Assembly: GCA_034432635.1 (NCBI GenBank)
Contig: DAOUBK010000052.1
Location: 1-64,000, forward strand
DNA from: Roseiflexus sp034432635
GTDB lineage: Bacteria > Chloroflexota > Chloroflexia > Chloroflexales > Roseiflexaceae
Length of the DNA stretch: 64,000 nucleotides
Direction of reading: 5' to 3'
A program made the translations under genes and the position numbers. This document shows positions 52,189-62,364 of this stretch, piece after piece (position 1 is the stretch's first letter; every line of letters begins with the position of its first letter). Under the pieces are notes generated by a model. That model did no database searches, was not told where the DNA came from, and saw nothing but the letters and a program-made list of their open reading frames with translations.

Positions 52189-52675
52189 TTACGCTTCTTC
52201 GCCGCGCAGACGACGCAGTTCAGCTTCCAGCGCGCGCAACCGGGCTTCGGCTTCGGCGCGGGCTTCGACTTCGGCACGGGCGCGGGCTCCGGCTTCGGCG
52301 CGGGCTTCGGCTGCTCGCGCTTCGGCTTTGCGGCGCGCCTGAGCTTCGGCGGCGCGGGCTTCGGCTTCGGCGCGGGCTTCGGCATGCATCCACGCCTGTG
52401 CCTGCGCTTTGACTTCCGCCAGCGTTTCGGCGACCCGCTCCTCTGCTTCGATGACCATCGTGACCAGAAAAGTAGCGAACACGCCGCTGATGGTCGTAAT
52501 TGCAGAGCACCTGGTCGCCCTCCTCGGGGTGCAGCAGGTCGATGAGCCGCAGGGGAACGAGTTCTTCGTCGAAGTAGCCGTCACCGAGGTCGCGGCGCAC
52601 GATGCGCCACCCGTAGCGGAACGGGTCGGCGTCGGCAGAGGTGGCGGGAACCGGTTGTGGCGTAGTGGTTGTCAT
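52189..52675 (-). pseudogene. Uma2/DUF820-family relic missing the nuclease core
   Basis: The first 63 codons (52675 to about 52487) match the usual N-terminus of Chloroflexota Uma2 proteins (DPFRYGWRIVRRDL, then LLHPEEGDQVL), and the last ~85 codons in another frame match the Ala/Arg/Glu-rich coiled-coil tail (VIEAEERVAETLAEVK, AEARAAEARAEA, LRALEAELRRLRGEE). Between them the PD-(D/E)xK nuclease domain (over 100 residues) is missing and the frame has shifted. The DNA of the tail is a low-complexity GCTTCGGCG pattern. Confidence 0.75.
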
Positions 52676-52748
52676 ATTGATCAGTATAGCACAAGAGATG
52701 CGGACGTGCCGCGTCCCTTGTGGACAGCACGATTGTCAGACTGCCCTT

Positions 52749-54542
52749 TCAATCTTTGGGCATTGCCTGAAGCGCCAGGTACGCCGGGCGTGGACTCCAG
52801 TCGCCGTTGATGACGCCATAACTTGCCTGTTCATGCAGTTCGTTGCCCTGCGCCCGCCAGGGGACGGCGAAATTGAGTTGCCACAGGAACATGCCGGTCA
52901 TCCAGGGAGCGTAGCTGGTGCGTGCCATCTGGTAGGCGCGCACGATGTACTGCGCCTGTTTCTCGAACGAAATCTGGTTGCCAAAGCCGTACCCCGGCGT
53001 ATTGTTGCGCGTCGCCCAGCCGAATTCCGTCACCCACATCGGCATGTCACCCAGTCCTAATTGCACCATGAGCGCGCGCACGTCCTCGACGCGACGGAAG
53101 TAAAACTCGCGGCTGTTGGTCCATCCCGGTCCCGGTCCCGGATTGTCGGGCCAGAAGGTGTCGGGCGGGTTGGCCGCGCCGCCGGGATGGACGCCGATAA
53201 TATCGACATTGGCACGGAAGCGCGGATCGGCGAACATCTGACGCAGGAATACCAGGTCACTCACCGCGATGGTTGGCGCATTTGTCTCAGTGCTCGAAGG
53301 TGCGCCGGAAACGATCAGCGCCGCGGGGTCGCTGGCTTTGATTGCCTGTGATGCCTGGACCAGCATATCCATGTAGAATGAAGCATTCGGCACCCGTCCG
53401 CCATTTTCGACTGCCAGATTCTGTTCGTTCCAGATCTCGTAAGCCTGTACTTTGCCACGGTAGCGTTTGGCCATTTCGCCCACGAAATAGGCGAATGTGC
53501 CGAAATGCTCACGCGACGGCAGGCCGTTCTTTCCGTTGGGGGTTGCCCAGGAAGGTGCGGCGACAATGCTCAGCAGCACCTTCACCCCTTCGCGATGACA
53601 GTCTTCTACGATATCGTCGAGTTCGCCCCAATAGATCGCCCCGGAACGGTCGTGCAGGTCCATCCAGCGCACCTGCTGACGCACCCAGCCGAAGCCGCTC
53701 TCTTTCACCAGCCGCAGAACGCGCGGGCGATCCTGCCACGGTGTCGATCCCTGCCCGTACAGAATAACGTTGTAGCCGTAGGCAAATGTATTCGATGGAG
53801 TCGGCGGCGGTTGATCCGGTGCAACGGCGCCAGGATTGAACGCCAGATTCCCCTGATGGTGCGCGTCGCGGTACTCGTTGCCGAGCAGACCGAGCAGAAT
53901 GCGGTAACGCGGGTCGGGTTCGTCGGGGTGCCACTCCATGCGTTGACGCTCGAAGTACTGGACCCAGTACACCTTGCCGTCTGCCTGATTCACTTCCTGA
54001 AACTGCTCGGAAAGGGGGCGACCGAACACTGCCAGACCGCCGTTGTTGAGCCAGAAACTACGGAACGGCGCCGGTGAGTTGCGCAATGTGTGGCGGGTCA
54101 CTTCGTCCCAGGTACCGTCGCGCGGATCGGGAACGGGCTGGAACGGCGGTTCGTTCTCGCGTCCCCTGACCATTTCTGTTCCCAGCAGGCGTCCCAGAAT
54201 GTAGTAGGGCGTACCATAGTTTTCAGGGTGCTCTTCGAGGATCGCGCGCTCGAAGTACTGGACGCGGTAATACTCGCCAGGGTTGGTGAAACTCTCTTCG
54301 ATAAATGGCGCCGAGATCGGATAGCCAAGCACGAAGAGTGCATTGGGAGTTCGTTCCCAGAAGGAGAGAAACGAATTGACGGCGGTATGCCCGGTTTCAG
54401 GGAACAAACGCGCCTTGAACGGCGGTTGTGTCGGCGGCACTTCCTCCGGGCTACGCGCTGACGCCGTTGCGTGCAGTGGCACGAGTACGACGCCGGCAAG
54501 CGTGATCAGGAGCGCCAGGGATAGCCAGTGCTTGGAGCGCAT
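52749..54542 (-). CDS. Secreted clan-A glycosidase with tandem N-terminal repeats (paralog 1)
   Basis: 597 residues. A signal peptide (LALLITLAGVVLVPLHATASA) precedes two ~70-residue N-terminal repeats (LFVLGYPISAPFIEE...YYRVQYFERAILEEHP, then AVFGRPLSEQFQE...WVQYFERQRMEWHPDEP). The C-terminal ~340 residues form a TIM-barrel glycosidase: VQAYEIWNEQNLA has the acid/base Glu, and MWVTEFGWATR the nucleophile Glu. Substrate unknown. It is followed by a near-identical paralog at 54691, so the pair arose by tandem duplication. No clear terminator is seen between the two. Confidence 0.85.
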   Translation of the reverse strand: MRSKHWLSLALLITLAGVVLVPLHATASARSPEEVPPTQPPFKARLFPETGHTAVNSFLSFWERTPNALFVLGYPISAPFIEESFTNPGEYYRVQYFERAILEEHPENYGTPYYILGRLLGTEMVRGRENEPPFQPVPDPRDGTWDEVTRHTLRNSPAPFRSFWLNNGGLAVFGRPLSEQFQEVNQADGKVYWVQYFERQRMEWHPDEPDPRYRILLGLLGNEYRDAHHQGNLAFNPGAVAPDQPPPTPSNTFAYGYNVILYGQGSTPWQDRPRVLRLVKESGFGWVRQQVRWMDLHDRSGAIYWGELDDIVEDCHREGVKVLLSIVAAPSWATPNGKNGLPSREHFGTFAYFVGEMAKRYRGKVQAYEIWNEQNLAVENGGRVPNASFYMDMLVQASQAIKASDPAALIVSGAPSSTETNAPTIAVSDLVFLRQMFADPRFRANVDIIGVHPGGAANPPDTFWPDNPGPGPGWTNSREFYFRRVEDVRALMVQLGLGDMPMWVTEFGWATRNNTPGYGFGNQISFEKQAQYIVRAYQMARTSYAPWMTGMFLWQLNFAVPWRAQGNELHEQASYGVINGDWSPRPAYLALQAMPKD

Positions 54543-54690
54543 GGGGGGTTTCTCCGTCTTTTCTGCGACCGTTCGGCATTGCGGTGTCTGCTATGCGTGC
54601 ATTCTGTGCCGTTCGTTGCCGGGGAGAGAAGCGCGCGGTTCACCTGTTTTCTGGCATCGCGCCCCTTCTCTCCGGGTCTGATACGCTTCC

Positions 54691-56496
54691 TCAATCCTTT
54701 GGCATCTGTTGCAGGGCGAGGTATGCCGGGCGCGGACTCCAGTTGCCATTGAGGATGCCGAACGATGCCTGCTCATGGAGCGGGTTGCCTTCGCGCTGCG
54801 TCCACGGTATGGCAAAGTTCAGGTTCCACAGGAACATTGCTCCCATCCACGGGGCATATTCGCGTCGCCCGATCTGGAAGGCGCGCACGATCCATTCTGC
54901 CTGCTGCTCGAACGAGATCTGGTTGCCGAATTCATACCCCGGCGTATTGTTGCGTGTCGCCCAGCCGAACTCAGTGATCCACATCTGCCGGTCGCCAAGA
55001 CCGTACTGCAACGCCAGCGCCCGATAATCTTCGACGCGGCGGAAGTAAAACTCGCGACTGGTCACAAAGTTCGGTCCGGGACCGGGACGGTCGGGCCACA
55101 TGCTGTCGGGTGGGTTCGATGTACCGCCTGCATGAACGCCAATCGCATCGACAACTTCGCGGAAGCGTGGATCGGCGAACATCTGCCGCAAGAATGCCAG
55201 ATCGCTGATAGCGATATTCGGATTGTTCGTCTCGGTTGCTGCCGTTGGACCGGATACGACGATCGCGTAGGGGTCATTCGCCTTGATTGCCCGCACGCCA
55301 GCGACCAGCACATCCATGTAGAGCGCCGCCGATGTGACTCGTCCGCCGTTCTCGACTGCCAGGTTCTGTTCGTTCCAGATCTGATAGGCGCCGACCCTAC
55401 CGCGGTAACGTTTTGCCATTTCTCCCATGAAATAGGCAAACTGACCGATGTTGGCGCGGTTGGGCAACCCGTTGCGTCCGTTGTCGGTTGCCCAACTGGG
55501 GGCGGCGACGACGCTGATGAACAGTTTGACGCCCATTTCGTTCGCATCGCGCACGATGTCATCGAGTTCTTCCCAGTAGATCGCACCTGAACGGTCGTGC
55601 AGGTCCATCCAGCGCACCTGCTGGCGTACCCAGCCGAAGCCGCTGTTCTTGACCAGTTGCAGCACACGCCTGCGATCCTGCCAGGGTTCGCGATCCTGGT
55701 AGAGATGTGCATTGTAGCCGTAGATGAACGGGCGCGGCAGTGAGCGTGCATCGTCGCGCGGCGCGGGAGTGAATGCCGGATTGGTGCGATGATTGGCGTC
55801 GCGGTATTCATTGCCGAGCAGACCGAGCAGAATGCGGTAGCGCGGGTCAGGCTCGTCGGGGTGCCACTCCATGCGCTGACGCTCGAAGTATTGCACCCAG
55901 TACGTTCTGCCGTCCGCCTTATTCACTTCCTGGAACTGTTCGGAGATCGGGCGACCGAAGACCGCCAACCCGCCATTGTTGCGCCAGAAGGTGCGGAACG
56001 GCGCCGGCGAGTTGCGCAGCGTATGGCGTGTCACACTGTCCCACGTGCCGTCGCGCGGATCGGGAACCGGCTGGAATGGCGGTTCGTTCTCGCGCCCTTT
56101 TGCCAGTTGCGTGCCCAGCAATCGCCCCTGAATATAGTAGGGCGTGCCGTAGTTCTGCGGGTGCTCTTCGAGGATCGCGCGCTCGAAGTACTGGACACGG
56201 TAATACTCGCCAGGGTTGGTGAAACTTTCCTCGATAAATGGGCGGGAGATTGGATAGCCCAGCACAAAGAGAGCATTGGGGGTATTGCGCCAGAACAACT
56301 CGAACGAATTGACGGCGGAGTGACCGGTTTGCGGATAGTACTCGGCGAGATAGGGCGGATACGTGTCTGGAACTTCAGCCGGACTGCGCGCCGCAGCACG
56401 ACTCTGGCGGGGCGTAGCGACAATGCCGGCAATGATGGCGATCAGCATCAACAGCGACAGGATGCGGGGGATAGCGGTCTTCGTTTGCTGGAACAT
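54691..56496 (-). CDS. Secreted clan-A glycosidase with tandem N-terminal repeats (paralog 2)
   Basis: 601 residues with the same design as the downstream paralog: signal peptide (RILSLLMLIAIIAGIVATP), repeat 1 (FVLGYPISRPFIEE), repeat 2 (LAVFGRPISEQFQE), then a TIM barrel with YQIWNEQNLAVENGG (acid/base Glu) and MWITEFGWATRNN (nucleophile Glu). Long stretches are identical to the paralog, with more change in the signal peptide and the linker after repeat 2. AGAGGAG is five bases before the ATG at 56496. The two differ by YEIWNE vs YQIWNE at the catalytic loop, but both keep the catalytic NE. Confidence 0.87.
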   Translation of the reverse strand: MFQQTKTAIPRILSLLMLIAIIAGIVATPRQSRAAARSPAEVPDTYPPYLAEYYPQTGHSAVNSFELFWRNTPNALFVLGYPISRPFIEESFTNPGEYYRVQYFERAILEEHPQNYGTPYYIQGRLLGTQLAKGRENEPPFQPVPDPRDGTWDSVTRHTLRNSPAPFRTFWRNNGGLAVFGRPISEQFQEVNKADGRTYWVQYFERQRMEWHPDEPDPRYRILLGLLGNEYRDANHRTNPAFTPAPRDDARSLPRPFIYGYNAHLYQDREPWQDRRRVLQLVKNSGFGWVRQQVRWMDLHDRSGAIYWEELDDIVRDANEMGVKLFISVVAAPSWATDNGRNGLPNRANIGQFAYFMGEMAKRYRGRVGAYQIWNEQNLAVENGGRVTSAALYMDVLVAGVRAIKANDPYAIVVSGPTAATETNNPNIAISDLAFLRQMFADPRFREVVDAIGVHAGGTSNPPDSMWPDRPGPGPNFVTSREFYFRRVEDYRALALQYGLGDRQMWITEFGWATRNNTPGYEFGNQISFEQQAEWIVRAFQIGRREYAPWMGAMFLWNLNFAIPWTQREGNPLHEQASFGILNGNWSPRPAYLALQQMPKD

Positions 56497-56634
56497 GGCT
56501 TCTCCTCTACACTCGATCACACGATTTCAACCGGTCGCTACCCGCAAGTCAAGTATAGCGGGAGCGACTGATGGGTTCCTGACACACACCTGAAGGGGAA
56601 ATTACCGATCCATGACTCTCGCCAGCAGTGTTCC

Positions 56635-57813
56635 TCAGCGGGGCAATTCTTCCAGGGTGATCCGTATCGTCCGGGTGGCGTTGTCACGCCAGATCTCGAT
56701 CTCGACCTCTTCACCAACCTGATGTCGCGCCAGCACACGCAGCAACGGATGGGTTTCATCGATGCGCTGACCGCCGAGTGACAACAGGATATCACCCGGC
56801 TGTACGCCAGCCTGTGCCAGCGCCGATCCACGCCTGACTGCCTGAATAAAAAGACCGTAATCGACCGGCAGGTTGTACCATGCCGCCAGTCGCGGCGTAA
56901 TCGGCACGAATTCGATCGGCAGGTATGGGCGCGCCACCCTGCCGCGTGTTATCAGTTGATCGGCAACGTAGCGCGCGGTATTGCTGGGAATGGCAAACCC
57001 GATTCCTTCCGCCTGTTCGGCGCCGCCGCGTATGATCGCCGTATTGATCCCGATCACCTCGCCATCCAGGTTCAACAGTGGACCGCCAGAGTTGCCGCGA
57101 TTGATGGTTGCGTCCGTCTGGATCAGGTCGTCCAGTACGACATCACGGGTTTGCAGCGACCGTCCAAGCCCGCTGACCACACCAACCGTAACCGAGTTGC
57201 GCAGGTCGCCCAGGGCGCTGCCGATGGCAACCACCCAATCGCCTGCCTGAACTGCGTCAGAATCACCCAGCCGTGCTGCGGGATAGGCATCGCCTTCGAT
57301 CTTGATCAGCGCCAGATCACTGAATGGGTAGTCACTCCCGATCAGTTGCGCCGGGCGCTGTCGTCCATCGGCGAGAATGACGTACAACTGCCGCGCACCT
57401 TCAACAACGTGGTGGTTGGTGATGATGTACCCGCGTGGATCGATAATCACCCCCGAACCGCGTGCCGGTGGCGGTTGAAATGTGCCGAAGAAACCGATCT
57501 GCGGCGGTAACTGCGACACCACCGTCACCACCGCCGGTCCTGTCTCGCGCGCAATCCGTGCCGGTGCAGTGCGCACCGGGTCGTCCGTTGCAACGACCGG
57601 TGCTGTTGGGGGTACGGGAAAAGGCGATGTGGCAGGTACAGGCGTCTGCGCGGTTTGATCGGCGATCGGGCGCGCAACGAAGAACCAGATCAGCGCACCG
57701 CCGACGAGTGTGCCGACAATGCCGCTCGCCAGGCTCAATCCGCCGATGAGCGCATAGATCACACAGGGGGAACGTTTCTCGCCAGCGCGGTTTTCCATGA
57801 TGCTGCGTGGCAT
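56635..57813 (-). CDS. htrA: HtrA/DegP-type serine protease with one PDZ domain
   Basis: 392 residues. One N-terminal transmembrane helix (~18-47), a proline/threonine-rich linker, a trypsin-like domain with His135 (TNHHVV), Asp166 (FSDLALIKI) and Ser242 (GNSGGPLLN), and a C-terminal PDZ domain (~300-385; PDZ loop YGLFIQAVRRGSALAQAG). This is a membrane-anchored extracytoplasmic quality-control protease. ATG codons at 57813 and 57798 are both possible. Confidence 0.94.
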   Translation of the reverse strand: MPRSIMENRAGEKRSPCVIYALIGGLSLASGIVGTLVGGALIWFFVARPIADQTAQTPVPATSPFPVPPTAPVVATDDPVRTAPARIARETGPAVVTVVSQLPPQIGFFGTFQPPPARGSGVIIDPRGYIITNHHVVEGARQLYVILADGRQRPAQLIGSDYPFSDLALIKIEGDAYPAARLGDSDAVQAGDWVVAIGSALGDLRNSVTVGVVSGLGRSLQTRDVVLDDLIQTDATINRGNSGGPLLNLDGEVIGINTAIIRGGAEQAEGIGFAIPSNTARYVADQLITRGRVARPYLPIEFVPITPRLAAWYNLPVDYGLFIQAVRRGSALAQAGVQPGDILLSLGGQRIDETHPLLRVLARHQVGEEVEIEIWRDNATRTIRITLEELPR

Positions 57814-58008
57814 AATCCGAACCGGGGGAACCTACTGTTCCTGCGTCCACACATCCGGAAATCTGTGGCAGAAGGTTCGGATCGATAACAGAGATACTGG
57901 ATCACACCATCTCTGCCTGCTTGAATATGCCCAATGAGGTCGCATTTGAGGTGCGACACTGACTCTCGACTGCGGTATTGTAGAAGAGAGCCGCCGATGC
58001 GTCAAGCG

Positions 58009-59247
58009 CTATGAGCGAGGATGACCGGAGGCCGGATCGACAACCGGGGCAGGCGCGGTGTGCCCGGCGACCAGATCGGCAACCGAGGCGGGAGCAGCAG
58101 AAGCAACCGATGGGGATGGTTCGTCGGCCGGCAGAATAATCGCTGTGCGTCTGGCGCGCTCATAGAAGAACTGGGTGATCGAGGCAATCACGCCGGCAAC
58201 CGGGATGCCAAACAGAACGCCCCAGCCGCCGGCGACCGTTCCACCGAGAAGCAGTGCGGCAAAGACGAGCAGTGGATGCAGCCCAATTGCCTGCCCGACC
58301 AGACGCGGCATGACAATATTGAACTGCACCTGCTGGACGACGAGCAGTGTCAGCAGCAGCCATCCCAACCGATCAGGCGCAAACAGGATGGCAAACAGCG
58401 CTGGCGGGATCAGCGCGAAGAACCCGCCCACCAGCGGAATGAACACGAGTATGGCGGCAACGACACTGGCAAGCGCAATATCACCGAGACCGAACATTGC
58501 CATCACGATCGCATTTGCAATGCCGTACAGCAGTGAGTTGACGAACTGCGCCCGCATGAAACCGCCGAACACCCGGTCGATAACCGTAAAAAGGTTATCG
58601 ACTTCATCGTGCCAGGAGCGGGGCAGGATCGCCACGAAACTCTTGCCAAGACGCGGACCGTCGAGCGTGATATAGAAACTGAGGATTAACACCAGAAAGA
58701 TGTTGAACAGAACCGTGGCAATACTGCCAGCAATGCCGAGCGACTGTTGGAGCATCGTGCTGCCGAAGCCTGTCAGTTGCTGCGCAATCGCTTCAGGCTG
58801 CACAATTGCGGTGAGATCGCCACGAAACCCGAAGCGCTCCAGGCTTTCATCGAGGTGCTCGATCCAGCGGGCGATTGATTCGACCGTTGTCGGCACCGAT
58901 CCGGTCAGCGTGGTCAGTTGCTGGGTGATGGTCGGCACGAACGACAGGATCACGACGATCAGCGCCGCGAACAGCGCCAGGTAGATCAGCGCCACCGAAA
59001 GCACCCGCGAAAGGTGACGCGGCGGCGACGGAACCCGGCGGGCACGGATGGTCATCGCTGGGAGATCGAGCGCCGTCAGACGCGACACCAGTGGTTGCAG
59101 AACGACGGCGATCAACCAGGCAAGGGCGAAGAGGAGGAGCGGCGTAGCAAAAAAACCAATGACAACCACCGCGCGCTCGAACAGAAACACCGCAGCGCAC
59201 ATGATCAGTAGCCACAACGCTACTGTTGCGAGTCGTCCTGACAACAT
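58009..59247 (-). CDS. AI-2E family transporter / PerM-like permease (UPF0118)
   Basis: 412 residues with seven or eight hydrophobic segments. The UPF0118 features are an N-terminal helix pair, a long amphipathic middle (TLTGSVPTTVESIARWIEHLD), LILSFYITLDGPRLG, the GIANAIVMAMFGLGDIALA repeat-like helix and VQQVQFNIVMPRLVGQAIGLHPLLVF. The substrate is not known. The Pro-rich tail ends with TAPAPVVDPASGHP. The ATG lies six bases after an extended -10 (TGGTATAAT at 59254-59259), so translation may be leaderless. Confidence 0.87.
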   Translation of the reverse strand: MLSGRLATVALWLLIMCAAVFLFERAVVVIGFFATPLLLFALAWLIAVVLQPLVSRLTALDLPAMTIRARRVPSPPRHLSRVLSVALIYLALFAALIVVILSFVPTITQQLTTLTGSVPTTVESIARWIEHLDESLERFGFRGDLTAIVQPEAIAQQLTGFGSTMLQQSLGIAGSIATVLFNIFLVLILSFYITLDGPRLGKSFVAILPRSWHDEVDNLFTVIDRVFGGFMRAQFVNSLLYGIANAIVMAMFGLGDIALASVVAAILVFIPLVGGFFALIPPALFAILFAPDRLGWLLLTLLVVQQVQFNIVMPRLVGQAIGLHPLLVFAALLLGGTVAGGWGVLFGIPVAGVIASITQFFYERARRTAIILPADEPSPSVASAAPASVADLVAGHTAPAPVVDPASGHPRS

Positions 59248-59253
59248 AGCGTT

Positions 59254-59259
59254 ATTATA
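59254..59259 (-). promoter_or_regulatory. Extended -10 (leaderless candidate) of the AI-2E-type permease
   Basis: TGGTATAAT with six bases before ATG. This spacing would put the transcription start on the A of the ATG. Confidence 0.5.
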
Positions 59260-59353
59260 CCACTATACGTCAAAGGCAGAAGGTTCGCTAAGGGTGAACA
59301 GTTGATGGTTGCCTGATCGCCGCGAACCACCTTTGCACCGGATGGATTCGTGG

Positions 59354-59947
59354 TCAGTTCTCACGGGATTGCAGATCGATCGCAGCCAGTGTGGTGTAGC
59401 GCGGTCCCTCTGGACGAAGGTCGCTACGGAACAATGCCACGTGCTGAATGCGCCACACGTGGTCGGATGGCGGATTCAGGGCGCGGATTGCGGTGCCAAG
59501 GCGTCGTTGCTGCTCCGCCGACGCCTCGCGGCGTACCCGTCCCAGAGTCAGGTGGGGATGGAACGGACGGGGATCGCGGGGAAACCCAAGGTCGGGTAAC
59601 CGGCGCGCCAGCGCCTCGTACCACGTGCGCAGGTGCGGCTCACCGGTAGCCAGACCAATCCAGATGACCTGTGGCCGTTGCAGGTTAGGGAAAGCGCCGG
59701 GAGCGCCAAGCCGGATGTGTGCTGCGTGTTGACCGCTGAATGATAGCAGGAGCGCCGTTTTCAAATCGGCGATTTGATTGTCCTGCACATTCCCCAGAAA
59801 CCAGAGGGTCAGGTGCATCGCCGATGGCTCGACCCAGCGCACCGGCGGTTGGTCGTGTTTGAGGTGCATTTGCAGCCTTGCCAGTTCCTCGCGAAGCGGA
59901 TCGGGCAACTCAGCCGCAATGAACAGACGCCAGGTTGTTGTGCTCAT
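59354..59947 (-). CDS. thpR: RNA 2',3'-cyclic phosphodiesterase ThpR (LigT)
   Basis: 197 residues, the usual length. The two HxTL-type catalytic motifs are MHLTLWFLGNV and FHPHLTLGRV. RLFIAAELPDPL at the N-terminus and HVALFRSDLRPEGPRYTTLA at the C-terminus are family-typical. The enzyme opens RNA 2',3'-cyclic phosphates. The start at 59947 is the family start; the frame upstream to 60082 has no similarity. Confidence 0.92.
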   Translation of the reverse strand: MSTTTWRLFIAAELPDPLREELARLQMHLKHDQPPVRWVEPSAMHLTLWFLGNVQDNQIADLKTALLLSFSGQHAAHIRLGAPGAFPNLQRPQVIWIGLATGEPHLRTWYEALARRLPDLGFPRDPRPFHPHLTLGRVRREASAEQQRRLGTAIRALNPPSDHVWRIQHVALFRSDLRPEGPRYTTLAAIDLQSREN

Positions 59948-60115
59948 GGGCTGTCCAATCCTGGGGAGTGATCCACCGGTTGCTATGGTTCCATCGGGGC
60001 GCCAGAGATACCGTCGATTCTGCGTTTTGCTCAGAACACGCGCTTGCGCGATCAACCACCGGGTGTGATCTTCCCGGCGCACAGATCAGGCGTTCCACGC
60101 CGCTGCGCCGGTCTT

Positions 60116-62242
60116 TTAGTACGGCGTCATATTTGCGCGACTGAGGAACTCCTGACTGTCGAACGGCTCTTCGCCTTCGGGCGGGCGGGCGCGCACGTAT
60201 GAGCCATCAGGTGTCAGGATGCGTGCGCGGGACGTATCGCGCAAATATACATCGAGCAGTTGCCGAATCTCCGCCTTCAAGGATTCGGACTCGATGGGGA
60301 ACAACGTCTCGACGCGGCGGTCGAGGTTGCGTTCCATCAGGTCGGCACTACCGAGATAGATGTCCGGGTTGCCATCGTTCGCAAAGTAATAGATACGGCT
60401 GTGCTCGAGGAAACGTCCGACAATGCTGCGCACCGAGATGCGTTCGCTCAAGCCCGGCACACCGGGGCGCAGGCAGCAGATGCCGCGCGCGATCAACTCG
60501 ATGGTCACACCTGCCTGCGAAGCCCGGTAGAGCAGATCGATGATCTTTTTATCGACGATTGCGTTGCACTTAAAAATCAGATGTCCCTGCCGTCCCGCCT
60601 GCGCGTGGGCGATCTCGCGTTCGATCAACTTTTCGAGACATTCGCGCATACTCACCGGTGCGACGAGCAGTTTGCGATAGTGCTGCTGACGCGAGAAGCC
60701 GGTGAGATGGTTGAACAGTTCCGACACATCGGCAGCAATCTCGAGGCGCGCCGTCAACAGTCCGAGGTCGGTGTAGATACGGGCAGTCGTTGCGTTATAG
60801 TTGCCGGTGCCGAGGTGGACATAACGGCGCAAACCGTCGTGCTCACGGCGGACGATCAGCGCCAGTTTGGCATGCGTTTTCAGCCCGACCAGCCCGTACA
60901 CAACGTGCACGCCGGCGCGTTCGAGTTGTTTCGCCCAGATGATATTGTTCTCCTCGTCGAAGCGTGCTTTCAACTCAACCAGTACAGTTACCTGCTTATC
61001 CTGCTCGCGCGCGTGCATAAGCGCCTTCACGATTGGCGAGTTCGATCCAACGCGGTAGAGCGTCTGCTTGATCGCCAGCACATTCGGGTCTTCGGCGGCG
61101 GCCTGGATCAGCGATACCAGCGGCTGAAAAGAGTGAAATGGATGGTGCAGCAGAATGTCGTGTTGCCGAATCGCAGCGAAGAGTTCCTCACTGCTGCGCG
61201 CGTTCTGTAACGGCGCCGGCGGTATCGGATAGAACGGCGGATCTTTCAGGTCGGGACGGTCAATCTTCGTCAACTGCATCAGATCCGACAGACCAAGCGG
61301 ACCGCGCATCTCATACACGTCGTCGGGGATCAGTTTGAGATTGGTGAGCAGCAGGTTGCGCACCCGTTCCGGCATCGAATGTTGCACCTGCAGACGCACA
61401 ACGGCGCCAAAGCGCCGCTGACGAACTCCTTCCTCAATGACGCGCAGCAGATCGTCCGCCTCTTCTTCCTCGATCTCCATATCGGCGTTGCGTGTAATAC
61501 GGAACAGATAGCATTCGACGATCTCCTCGCCGGGGAAGAGCGATGCGACATTGGCAGTGATGATCTGTTCGAGCCAGGTGAAGCAGTAGCGTCGTTCCGG
61601 TGGAATATCGTCCGGCGAGTCGCACAGCCCACCCTCGATCGGCACGAGGCGCGGCAGCACTGCCGGCACCTTGACGCGCGCAAAGAGTTCGCCCTCATCC
61701 GGATCGTGGATCACCACCGCAAGATTCAGGCTCAGGTTCGAGATGTGCGGGAATGGATGCGCCGGATCGATTGCCAGCGGCGTTAGCACCGGAAACACCT
61801 CGCGCTCGAAGTACTCGGCGCATGCTTTGCGTTGTGCCGGTGTCAGTTCGTGGTAATCGAGTACGTGAATGCCTTCCTGCCGCAACTTTGGCTTAATGTC
61901 ATCGAGCCAGCACGCCCGATGCTGGTCGAGCAGCGGAATGACGTGGCGGCGAATAGCGCTCAGTTGCTCCGATGGGGTCAGACCATCCGGCGAGCGACTG
62001 GCGACGTGGGCGGCGATCTGTTGCTTCAAGCCTGCGACACGGATCATGAAGAATTCATCGAGGTTGGTGCTGAAGATCGAAAGGAACTTCACGCGCTCCA
62101 GCAGCGGATGGCGTTCGTCCTGCGCTTCTTCCAGCACCCGACGGTTGAATTCGAGCCAGCTGAGCTCACGATTGAAGTACAGCGAGGCAGTGCTCAGATG
62201 TGCCATATCACTCTCGATTGTCTCAAAAACCACACTCATCAT
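60116..62242 (-). CDS. ppk: Polyphosphate kinase 1
   Basis: 708 residues with all domains of PPK1. The N-terminal region has STASLYFNRELSWLEFNRRVL and STNLDEFFMIRVAGLK. The catalytic phospho-histidine is in GLKTHAKLALIVRR, following VYGLV. RYVHLGTGNYNATTARIYTD and FSRQQHYRKLLVAP are also family motifs. It makes polyphosphate from ATP. AAGGA precedes the ATG pair at 62242; an ATG at 62206 is an alternative, and the frame extending to 62272 is not supported. Confidence 0.97.
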   Translation of the reverse strand: MMSVVFETIESDMAHLSTASLYFNRELSWLEFNRRVLEEAQDERHPLLERVKFLSIFSTNLDEFFMIRVAGLKQQIAAHVASRSPDGLTPSEQLSAIRRHVIPLLDQHRACWLDDIKPKLRQEGIHVLDYHELTPAQRKACAEYFEREVFPVLTPLAIDPAHPFPHISNLSLNLAVVIHDPDEGELFARVKVPAVLPRLVPIEGGLCDSPDDIPPERRYCFTWLEQIITANVASLFPGEEIVECYLFRITRNADMEIEEEEADDLLRVIEEGVRQRRFGAVVRLQVQHSMPERVRNLLLTNLKLIPDDVYEMRGPLGLSDLMQLTKIDRPDLKDPPFYPIPPAPLQNARSSEELFAAIRQHDILLHHPFHSFQPLVSLIQAAAEDPNVLAIKQTLYRVGSNSPIVKALMHAREQDKQVTVLVELKARFDEENNIIWAKQLERAGVHVVYGLVGLKTHAKLALIVRREHDGLRRYVHLGTGNYNATTARIYTDLGLLTARLEIAADVSELFNHLTGFSRQQHYRKLLVAPVSMRECLEKLIEREIAHAQAGRQGHLIFKCNAIVDKKIIDLLYRASQAGVTIELIARGICCLRPGVPGLSERISVRSIVGRFLEHSRIYYFANDGNPDIYLGSADLMERNLDRRVETLFPIESESLKAEIRQLLDVYLRDTSRARILTPDGSYVRARPPEGEEPFDSQEFLSRANMTPY

Positions 62243-62364
62243 TGCAACATCCTTGTTGCATAGACGTCTCAATGATACGCAAGCGTCTCGCTCCGATGCT
62301 CTTGGGCGTTTTTGATGATCCAGTCCGGCAGTATGGCTTGTTATCAGAGGAATACACTATTGTC

